Below are positions 10,058 to 17,891 of a DNA stretch of 64,000 nucleotides, one piece after another (the stretch's first letter is position 1; each line of letters opens with the position of its first letter). The notes beneath the pieces are model-generated. The model was not told where the DNA came from. It saw nothing but the letters and a program-made list of their open reading frames with translations, and ran no database searches. The translations under genes were made by a program, and so were the position numbers. The stretch covers positions 124,001-188,000 of the forward strand of contig JAJRPM010000004.1 in NCBI GenBank assembly GCA_024280775.1. Reading direction: 5' to 3'. This DNA is from Candidatus Zixiibacteriota bacterium (lineage in GTDB: Bacteria; Zixibacteria; MSB-5A5; GN15; JACZUZ01).

Positions 10058-11257
10058 TCACTCCCCAGCGATAATAAACAACGGCTGGTTAGCAAAACTG
10101 TTGAACTGAGGGCGCAAACGTTCGGTGTTATAGTGCTTCTCCACATCCACAAGTTTCTTCGCGCTAGTGACAACTTCAATAGGCATGTTGTCATAGCGAC
10201 CATTGCGTAACACAACCAATCTTCCGGAAATTCCCTGCAGAATCAAATCCACCGCCAGATTACCATAGGCCATTGGAACAATCGAATCAATCGCATCAGG
10301 ATCACCGCCGCGCACCAAGTAGCCCAGCTTCTGATTGATAACATCCACTGAACGGCCATCATTAAACTTCGGAGACAACTCCCGCAATTTGCTTGAGACA
10401 ACATCACCAATACCGCCAAGTTTTGCATGACCGTATGCGTCCTTACGCGAATCAGTGTACATAGTCTCAGCGCTATCGAAAGCAGCCCCCTCAGAAACCA
10501 ACACCACCGCATAGTTACTAGGGTTGCGCTTGCGATCGTCAATCAACAACTCTGTAAGAGACTCAATACTGAACTTGTGTTCGGGGATGACACATCTATC
10601 TGCAGAACCAGCTAGAGTAGGTAGCATCGCAGTGAATCCGGCATAGCGCCCGAAAACCTCCAACACCATAAAGCGCTCATGCGAACCAGCCGAGGTGCGC
10701 AGGTTATTGGTTATCATGATAGTGCGTGTAACACAAGTACTGAAACCAATACAATAGTCAGTGCCCGGGACATCGTTGTCCATAGTCTTGGGGATAGCGA
10801 TTACTTTGAATCCCTCTTTGGCAAGACGCACGCCATAACTTAGTGTGTCATCACCACCAATTGGAATTAGATAATCGACATCTAAGAATGCAAGATTCGC
10901 CAAGACCTCAGGTGTGAGGTCATTGAGTTCGGCCTTGTAGCTTTGTTGTAAATGATTCGGAACGTCACCTGATGCGATGTAAGCTGGATTGGTGCGTGAA
11001 GTATGCAGAAAAGTTCCGCCGCTACGACCGGCGCGGTTAACAATTTCTTCAGTGAGAATCTGATAGTTGTCGGTGTTGTCCGCTTCTTTATCGCGAATCA
11101 ACTCAACCACTCCGGCCCAGCCTCGACGGAAACCAATGACCTGATAACCTTCGTTAAGAGCCCGAATGGTTATCGCCCGTATAGCGGGATTCAAACCAGG
11201 CACATCACCTCCACCGGTCAGCAGAGCGATTACACCCTTTGGACTCTTGCCTTTCAT
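10058..11257 (-). CDS. 6-phosphofructokinase family (PfkA superfamily), GGDDT / PKTMDND type
   Basis: ALLTGGGDVPGLNPAIRA, PIGGDDTLSYG, IPKTMDNDVPGTDYCIGFSTCV, FGRYAGF. Confidence 0.92.
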   Translation of the reverse strand: MKGKSPKGVIALLTGGGDVPGLNPAIRAITIRALNEGYQVIGFRRGWAGVVELIRDKEADNTDNYQILTEEIVNRAGRSGGTFLHTSRTNPAYIASGDVPNHLQQSYKAELNDLTPEVLANLAFLDVDYLIPIGGDDTLSYGVRLAKEGFKVIAIPKTMDNDVPGTDYCIGFSTCVTRTIMITNNLRTSAGSHERFMVLEVFGRYAGFTAMLPTLAGSADRCVIPEHKFSIESLTELLIDDRKRNPSNYAVVLVSEGAAFDSAETMYTDSRKDAYGHAKLGGIGDVVSSKLRELSPKFNDGRSVDVINQKLGYLVRGGDPDAIDSIVPMAYGNLAVDLILQGISGRLVVLRNGRYDNMPIEVVTSAKKLVDVEKHYNTERLRPQFNSFANQPLFIIAGE

Positions 11258-11303
11258 GTCATCTTAGTAGTCTAGATATTAGTAGTCCTGGTGACTCGCG
11301 CTG

Positions 11304-11693
11304 TTAGCCTTTGACACTAGGCTGTAATGCGCCAACCCACTTGCGCGCCTCGTCCAATGTCTCAAATATGCGCGTATCCCAAGTCCCGGCTCCGCCGGAG
11401 AGCTCGTACATACGGGCCATACCGATAATCAACGAGCTGGTGGCCACAATCGCCACTTTCATTTTGGGATTCTTCTCAGCGCCAGCTTTATCAACTGCGA
11501 CAACACGACGTATCGACTCAGCGTCAGCTTCAAACTCAGCGCCTTCCACAAACTCAACAATTTTGTATTTCAACTCCGGCAAGCGCTCGTTATCGCACAA
11601 ATTAGTCGCGCAACTAATCAAGTCCTCGCCTGAGATTTTTCCATCCTGCAGGAAGTGAACTCCCTCGGATTCCCATGTTACAACAAACGGCAT
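11304..11693 (-). CDS. STAS/SpoIIAA-like small protein
   Basis: 129 aa; sequence style like the SpoIIAA-like fold (ATSSLIIGMARMYELSGG...TRIFETLDEARKWV). Confidence 0.55.
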   Translation of the reverse strand: MPFVVTWESEGVHFLQDGKISGEDLISCATNLCDNERLPELKYKIVEFVEGAEFEADAESIRRVVAVDKAGAEKNPKMKVAIVATSSLIIGMARMYELSGGAGTWDTRIFETLDEARKWVGALQPSVKG

Positions 11694-11861
11694 TTCGTAT
11701 TTCCCCTCAACCCTAGATTATGTTCAACTGTAACTAAACACGGCCTCCTAGCCATCGGCCGCGCTCACTATAGCGACACTGAAGCTCTATGACAAGGCCC
11801 TATAACTACCAACCTAATGAAAAAATCCAATGAAACCGAAAACAATTGAAAACGAACAAGA

Positions 11862-12443
11862 TCAAGAACAAATTCTTACCCACTGCCAACCAAATACACC
11901 AGCTGTCAGTAGAGCATATACTAGTGCATCGAATTGGAGCTTGATAACCTGTGACCATGGCCTGCTGAACCAAATAGCATCTGGAATAGCCCCCATCCCA
12001 TACGCCAACCAGGAAACGACTCCGGCAATGCGAAACACCGTCAAATATTCCGCGCCCGCAGGAATGGTTCGGCTAACTATATAGGCCACTATAACCCCTA
12101 TCACCAGGTAGTAAATAAATGAGAACGCGACATTCTTACCCATATTAGGCATACCATTAGGCGCCACAGTCAGATAGCCCACCGGGCCATTGGTCATTTT
12201 TTCAATTACTTCTGGCTTCTTTGCGTCATCCCAGGATTTGCAGTGCGGCATAACATATAACCCCGGAGCCAGATTCTGATTTCGTAGCGTCTTCATGGCC
12301 GCATCTTCGTCAGGTAATTTCTTGAAATCGCTTTTGTGATGTGGCGAAACCATCCATATCAACGAACTGGCTATCCATACCGCAACAGCCGAAAGCAGGA
12401 TAGCTAACCATTGCTGTGAAATGTAAATCATCTCGGCGCCCAT
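11862..12443 (-). CDS. Multi-TM membrane protein of unknown function
   Basis: Four predicted hydrophobic segments by eye; no recognised motif. Confidence 0.65.
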   Translation of the reverse strand: MGAEMIYISQQWLAILLSAVAVWIASSLIWMVSPHHKSDFKKLPDEDAAMKTLRNQNLAPGLYVMPHCKSWDDAKKPEVIEKMTNGPVGYLTVAPNGMPNMGKNVAFSFIYYLVIGVIVAYIVSRTIPAGAEYLTVFRIAGVVSWLAYGMGAIPDAIWFSRPWSQVIKLQFDALVYALLTAGVFGWQWVRICS

Positions 12444-12609
12444 TCTAATTCCCTTTCTATTTTCTTAGAACAGATTTTTTATACTGGACTAAGGTAGTCG
12501 AATATGCGTGTTATGGCAATATGCAATGCGAGAGCAACTCGCAGAAGAGACGCCTTGACAGCAGGGGCGCTTTGGACTCACATTGGCCCTCGCCTGATGA
12601 TGCGAACTC

Positions 12610-13758
12610 ATGGGAATAACAATGAAAGCAAAGAGAAAACAACAAAGAGAAGCAATCCTCCGGCAGATAGAAGAATTGCTACGCGGCAGATTCTCAGTCA
12701 CCGCAGTCGGCAACCTCGGCGAGGAAGTCATTGTGCGGCTTGAGCCTCTGCTGGCCCCCGATGAGCCTCTCTCGGCAATCGCCACCGCCGAGATTTCTTC
12801 AATAACCGAAGAGCTCACTAGACTAAACTACGAATGCGCCTGGCTCGAACGAGCCGGAGGAACCTACCTGCGGGTGCGAATCCCAAACAGCGACAAATTC
12901 CCCTGGACTAATGTCCTGCTCTTCGCGCTGACTGTAGTGACCGTGTTTTTCTTTCCGCAATACTCCAACTACGTAATCGAAACCGTAATAGACCTCAAAG
13001 AGGCCCCTCTGGGCTTTGTAGATTGGGTATTCACTCCTTCAGCCTGGCAAGTTAGCTGGGGCTTGAGCTTCACCTTCTGGCTATTAGGTATTCTGCTGGC
13101 GCATGAATTCGGCCACTACTTCGCCGGCAGACGACGCAACCTGCGACTGACACTACCGTTCTTCATACCCTTTCCGAATTTCATCGGCACCATGGGCGCG
13201 GTTATCCGATTCAAGTCACCTATTGAAAACCGCCGCGACTTGATTGAAGTAGGCGCCGCCGGGCCTATCGCTGGTTTTGTAGTGGCAGTAATAGCGATTT
13301 GGATTGGACTACTCAATACCGACCCAACGCTGGAAGGAACATTCTCCTTCGAAAGCGAATCACTACTGATGACCTTCATGGGGAAAATGATTCTAGGCGA
13401 AAGCGCTTTCGGACACACATTGCGTCTCGCGCCAGCGGCGTTTGCGGGTTGGGTCGGTGTACTTATCACTGCGCTGAATATGTTGCCGCTGAGCCAACTC
13501 GATGGCGGACATGTCACCTATGGACTGTTCGGGAAGAATCAACGCGTTATTGCAGTATTAGCCTTCGGCGGCTTAATCTGGGCTGGCTTCCAATGGCCCG
13601 GCTGGTGGGTCTATGGAGTTCTGGCATTGGTTTTCAAACCTTTCCATTTCCCCACTCTCGATGATAACTACCCCATCCCAACCAGCGCAAAAATAATAGG
13701 CTGGATAGCCTTAGTAATTTTCGCTCTAACACTAATTATCAAACCTTTCGGGATGTAG
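12610..13758 (+). CDS. Site-2-protease (M50) family membrane metalloprotease
   Basis: HEFGHYFAGRR and LNMLPLSQLDGGHV zinc/active-site motifs, multi-TM; start may be MKAKRKQQRE at 12625. Confidence 0.9.
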   Translation: MGITMKAKRKQQREAILRQIEELLRGRFSVTAVGNLGEEVIVRLEPLLAPDEPLSAIATAEISSITEELTRLNYECAWLERAGGTYLRVRIPNSDKFPWTNVLLFALTVVTVFFFPQYSNYVIETVIDLKEAPLGFVDWVFTPSAWQVSWGLSFTFWLLGILLAHEFGHYFAGRRRNLRLTLPFFIPFPNFIGTMGAVIRFKSPIENRRDLIEVGAAGPIAGFVVAVIAIWIGLLNTDPTLEGTFSFESESLLMTFMGKMILGESAFGHTLRLAPAAFAGWVGVLITALNMLPLSQLDGGHVTYGLFGKNQRVIAVLAFGGLIWAGFQWPGWWVYGVLALVFKPFHFPTLDDNYPIPTSAKIIGWIALVIFALTLIIKPFGM

Positions 13759-13816
13759 CGCAATTCCCCACGCTGTCATTCTGGGCAAAGCGAAGAATCT
13801 CATTGGCACAAGCGCC

Positions 13817-13926
13817 GTAGGTCGGGTTCCGCAGTCCCATTCATGTGACGAAGAAACCCGACAATTCTCCCACGTAGCAAATGTCGGGTTTCTGCGCGTC
13901 TGACGACGCTCCGGAACCCGACCTAC
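13817..13926. repeat. Nested palindromic (REP/MITE-like) element
   Basis: Outer arms GTAGGTCGGGTTCCG (13817-13831) / CGGAACCCGACCTAC (13912-13926); inner arms GAAACCCGACA (13853-13863) / TGTCGGGTTTC (13882-13892). Confidence 0.8.
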
Positions 13927-13982
13927 TCAACTGACGAAACATGAACAGAATTGCGAAGTCCGTTGAAGAAGCGCTACAACTC

Positions 13983-15077
13983 TCAAACATCCGCATGCTC
14001 AACACCAGCGGCGTCACCCCAGCTGGCAAAATCCCATTTGTTTTCCAGTTTTAGTACACCACGCGGGCAAACATGCGCGCAAATTCCACAACCCACACAG
14101 GCCGCGCGTTTGAAATCCTGATTGTTCTGCGCATACTGACGCACATCAATTCCCATCTCGCAATAAGCGCTGCAATTGCCGCAGGAAATACACATTTCAT
14201 CTTTTACCGTAATTCTAAAGCGACCAAACTTTTGTATCAGCCCCATCAAAGCCGCAAGCGGGCAAAAGAATCTACACCAAACACGCGAGCCCATCAGAGG
14301 ATACAGCCCCACGCCTATCACACCAGAGAGAATAGCCCCCACAAAAAAACTATAGAACCCTTTCACACCATTGGAGACTTTCGAAAACACCGGATACATA
14401 GCGCTATACTCTCCGCCTGATTTCGCTGAGAGAATAAACCCGGAAACAACAATCGCGGTAGTCAAAACAGCCAACAGTAGAATAGCGTAAATTGAAAAAC
14501 GCTCGAAGCGCCATGACTTGGAAGTCTTACTCGAAAGATGTCGGAAGGAATCGCCTGCTGTCTCTGCCAATCCACCACAGCCGCAGACCCAGGAACAATA
14601 CCAGCGCTTGCCATACATGAAAGTCAAAATCGGAACCAGTATCAGTGAACCCAAAAAACTATAGAGAATAAATGGCAGTGGTTGATTTATAATATTCGAG
14701 GGATAGAAGGCGCTGTAGTTAAGCGGCCAAAAGTAAGCGAAGTTGTAACCGGGTGTATCAAACATCTCCATCACATGCGGCAATGCAAAAGCAAACACTA
14801 CCTGGAAAAACATGATAGAGACAGTACGAAGTTTTTGATAGCGAGTCTTGCCATGCCGCCTGATAAAGACAATTCCAAAGACAACGATGAAAAGTGTATA
14901 CAGTGTTCCATACAACCCCCACTTGCCACCCAAATGCAACTTGGCCGCAATCGGCGCAAAGAACTCGGTGAAATACATCAGCACATAAAATGTCAGCAAC
15001 ACGCCTGACAACACCCATGCGATAACACTACGGTTAGAGACGCTCTTGTTGTAAGTATTCAACAGTCCAGTTTGCAT
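13983..15077 (-). CDS. NapH/NosR/CcoG-like membrane 4Fe-4S polyferredoxin
   Basis: Multi-TM, YCSWVCGCGGL, WCRFFCPLAAL, CISCGNCSAYCEMG and CVGCGICAHVCPRG clusters. Confidence 0.88.
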   Translation of the reverse strand: MQTGLLNTYNKSVSNRSVIAWVLSGVLLTFYVLMYFTEFFAPIAAKLHLGGKWGLYGTLYTLFIVVFGIVFIRRHGKTRYQKLRTVSIMFFQVVFAFALPHVMEMFDTPGYNFAYFWPLNYSAFYPSNIINQPLPFILYSFLGSLILVPILTFMYGKRWYCSWVCGCGGLAETAGDSFRHLSSKTSKSWRFERFSIYAILLLAVLTTAIVVSGFILSAKSGGEYSAMYPVFSKVSNGVKGFYSFFVGAILSGVIGVGLYPLMGSRVWCRFFCPLAALMGLIQKFGRFRITVKDEMCISCGNCSAYCEMGIDVRQYAQNNQDFKRAACVGCGICAHVCPRGVLKLENKWDFASWGDAAGVEHADV

Positions 15078-15099
15078 ATTCCTACCCTATCTCCAACTC

Positions 15100-16368
15100 T
15101 CAAGCGGGAGCTGACTCCACTACTTTGAACTTCTTTGAGAACTCTTCGTCAAAACAGGCCTCACCTAATCGCTCCAACACCCACTTGATATCACGTTTCT
15201 CCTCCACCCATTTCACAAACAGCCTATGATCCCAGCGGCTCCCGAGCATATTGAACCCAACCACCGATCCATCGGCCAGGTAGGTGATGCGTTGTGAGGT
15301 TTCGTTAGTCAAGTCACATTGAAACCAATCACACTCACCGTCAAAGTTGAAATTCACATATCCACCAGTGGTGTACTCAATGTCAAAGAACTTGGCTGAG
15401 TTGTAGAATGTCCCGCGCACATAGTTTTGCCGCTCGGACTCAGAGGCAATCATATTGAAACCTGCATCGCGCCCCTGATCACGACCGGTATACCAAAGTT
15501 GCTCCGGCCTGCGCACTCCATTGAACCAAACAACCGAAGTGCAATCCCCCGCCGCCCATACATCAGGCGCCTTAGTCGCAAGTTTTTCATCGACGATTAT
15601 CCCGCCGCGCTCATCAAGTTCAACACCCGAATCTTTCAGAAAATCCGTCTGGGGACGAACACCAATAGCAAAAACAACTAAGTCCGCTTCAAGAGTGTCA
15701 CCTTTAGTAGTGCGGACACCGGTTACCTTTCCATTCTCGCCCAATACCTCGGCGGTCTCAGTCGAGAGAAGCATCTCTACTCCGTGAGAATGAACATGAG
15801 CTGTAATCATATCACCCTCGGCCTTGGAAAAAGCAATCGGCCAAAAGTAATCCTCGCGAACCATCATAGTAGTCTTGATACCCGCCAGGTGCAAAATCTC
15901 CAAAGTCTCAATACCAATCAACCCGCCACCAACCACAATCGCCTTGCGCGCAGTTTTAGCTTTTTCGGTCAGCCACTCAAGATCCTGCCAGGTGACAAAA
16001 TTCCCCACACCGTCAAGATCAATCCCCGGATAATTGGGTTTCAAAGGACAGGAGCCAGAGGCGACAAGCAAACGGTCATAGGTGATTATCTCTCCGTTGG
16101 TAAGCGCCAAGACTCTCTTCCCGGAATCAACTTTAGCTACTCTGCCACGAATGCGCTCGTAGTTCTTTCGCGCATACAAATCGCGCTCGTATGGCTCAAC
16201 ATCCTCAGCGGAAAGCTGACCACAGAAAACATACATCAACGCAGTGCGCGAAAAGAAATGATCACTCTCAGAAGAAATAATAGTAATCTTCGCCCCGGAA
16301 TCGCGAGACCTGATTTTCCCGGCGGCATTGATTCCCGCGACACCATTACCGATTATCACAAACCGCAT
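15100..16368 (-). CDS. FAD-dependent pyridine nucleotide-disulfide oxidoreductase family (NirB-N/NADH oxidase-like)
   Basis: IIGNGVAGINAA, KAIVVGGGLIGIETLEIL, APDVWAAGDCT nucleotide-binding motifs. Confidence 0.88.
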   Translation of the reverse strand: MRFVIIGNGVAGINAAGKIRSRDSGAKITIISSESDHFFSRTALMYVFCGQLSAEDVEPYERDLYARKNYERIRGRVAKVDSGKRVLALTNGEIITYDRLLVASGSCPLKPNYPGIDLDGVGNFVTWQDLEWLTEKAKTARKAIVVGGGLIGIETLEILHLAGIKTTMMVREDYFWPIAFSKAEGDMITAHVHSHGVEMLLSTETAEVLGENGKVTGVRTTKGDTLEADLVVFAIGVRPQTDFLKDSGVELDERGGIIVDEKLATKAPDVWAAGDCTSVVWFNGVRRPEQLWYTGRDQGRDAGFNMIASESERQNYVRGTFYNSAKFFDIEYTTGGYVNFNFDGECDWFQCDLTNETSQRITYLADGSVVGFNMLGSRWDHRLFVKWVEEKRDIKWVLERLGEACFDEEFSKKFKVVESAPA

Positions 16369-16639
16369 ATTTCCCTCTCCACTGCCTGTAACCTTCTGGC
16401 TGTAACTATCCAGCTGTAACTATCTGTCGTTATAATGCGAGACTACTCGCACGCAGAATCATTAACCAAACAATAGCAACTTTTGTTCGCAAGTGAAATA
16501 TTTTTCTTAGCCTACAGTTTGACATTGAAGTCAATTACTCCATGATTGCGCCCATACTGAGCAAGGCGAAGTATCTTCAAAGATAGCCATTAGCGCTATC
16601 GCGCTTGAATTTCTGGCATAAAACAAGCATACTTGCGCC

Positions 16640-17464
16640 GTGAATCTACTAGCCGAAAATCTCTACGCTGTCATATACTGGAATGTCCAACCAGAGCTAT
16701 TCAGTTGGGGCTTCCTACATCCACGCTGGTATGGACTCTTTTTTGCCATCGGTTTTTTGGTAGCCTACTCTTTGCTAACTAAGGTTTTTAGCCGAGAGAA
16801 CGTTCCAGTCGACGAGGCCTACCGAGTGTTTCTCTATGTTTTCATCGGCACACTTTTAGGCGCTCGTTTCGGACATGTGCTTTTCTATGACCCTGTATAT
16901 TATTTTAGCAACCCTCTTGAGATTGTGAAAATCTGGAGAGGCGGCCTCGCCAGTCATGGCGGAACTATCGGCATAGTGATAGCCGTTTGGCTCTATGCCA
17001 GAAACACCAAAGGCGTAACCTTCCTCTGGATTGCAGATAGAGCCTCGTTGGTATGCCTGGCAACCGCGGCAAGCGTACGAATTGGCAACCTGTTCAACTC
17101 AGAAATCATTGGCAAAGCGACAGACCTTCCCTGGGCCTTTGTCTTTGAACGTATTGACAACATCCCGCGCCATCCCGCACAATTATATGAAGCGATTTCC
17201 TACTTGCTTATCTTGGGTCTGCTATGGCGCATGTACAACAAAATCGGCCCCACCATCGCCCCCGGCAAAATAACCGGTGTCCTGTTCATCACCGTTTTCT
17301 CGGCGCGCTTCCTAATAGAATTCGTCAAAGAAGTCCAGGAACCATTCGAAAAAGGCATGACATTGGATATGGGACAACTCCTAAGCATACCTTTCGTCCT
17401 CGTAGGAATTTGGCTATTGCTCAGAAGTCGCAAATATGCAGAGCAAAAACTAGCCAGGGGATAG
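16640..17464 (+). CDS. lgt: Prolipoprotein diacylglyceryl transferase
   Basis: RWYGLFFAIGFLVAY, GARFGHVLFYDP, GGLASHGGTIG, RIGNLFNSEIIGKATDLPW, HPAQLYEA. Confidence 0.96.
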   Translation: MNLLAENLYAVIYWNVQPELFSWGFLHPRWYGLFFAIGFLVAYSLLTKVFSRENVPVDEAYRVFLYVFIGTLLGARFGHVLFYDPVYYFSNPLEIVKIWRGGLASHGGTIGIVIAVWLYARNTKGVTFLWIADRASLVCLATAASVRIGNLFNSEIIGKATDLPWAFVFERIDNIPRHPAQLYEAISYLLILGLLWRMYNKIGPTIAPGKITGVLFITVFSARFLIEFVKEVQEPFEKGMTLDMGQLLSIPFVLVGIWLLLRSRKYAEQKLARG

Positions 17465-17581
17465 CCTCCTTATGCGCCACAATGGGTTGCCTTGCAACTC
17501 CTTACAGGCACACAACCCCAATCAGAACCAAGTAGAGATTTCCGGTTTCCTCTATTCATTTTCATAGCACAGAATAAAGAA

Positions 17582-17622
17582 AACGCGGTTCTGCATCAGC
17601 TTTCCTATTGCAGAACCGCGTT
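17582..17622 (-). terminator. Rho-independent terminator on the minus strand (penicillin acylase transcript)
   Basis: 14-bp perfect stem AACGCGGTTCTGCA/TGCAGAACCGCGTT; minus-strand continuation ...CGCGTTTTCTTTATTC. Confidence 0.65.
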
Positions 17623-17639
17623 CGAACCGCTATACTTCT

Positions 17640-17866
17640 AGTAGCAAGAAGAGAAGCGACCGTGATGGTCAGCTAGTCAATGGACTAGAGCTAATAAAAA
17701 GAATTCTTAGTTGTACAAAGTGTGTGGCGGATACGGCCCACCTTGATACGTTTTGTTGCAAGTCTAATCTTGTGGCGCGTTTTGTATCTCGGTAGAACCG
17801 TCACATTCCCTCATCACTCTACTACACGAGTGAAACGGGGATAGCCCTCAAGCTATCCCCGTTTTC
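17640..17866 (+). ncRNA. Candidate structured non-coding RNA ending in a strong terminator
   Basis: Non-coding; contains GTGATG...CATCAC, CTAGTC-AATG-GACTAG, GATAC...CAAG-TCTAAT-CTTG...GTATC pairings and ends in the 17833-17864 hairpin plus T-rich tail. Strand and 5' end uncertain. Confidence 0.3.
17833..17866 (+). terminator. Rho-independent terminator
   Basis: AAACGGGGATAGC-CCTCAA-GCTATCCCCGTTT then TCTTTTTGG. Confidence 0.8.
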
Positions 17867-17891
17867 TTTTTGGTCAGTTGTAGACTCAGTC

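Noticed and set aside
15784-16419. 211-aa + strand ORF
   Set aside because: Antisense to the FAD oxidoreductase CDS.
17616-17640. GTTCGAAC string resembling a tRNA T-loop
   Set aside because: Part of the 17582-17622 terminator stem; no acceptor stem, anticodon arm or CCA nearby.
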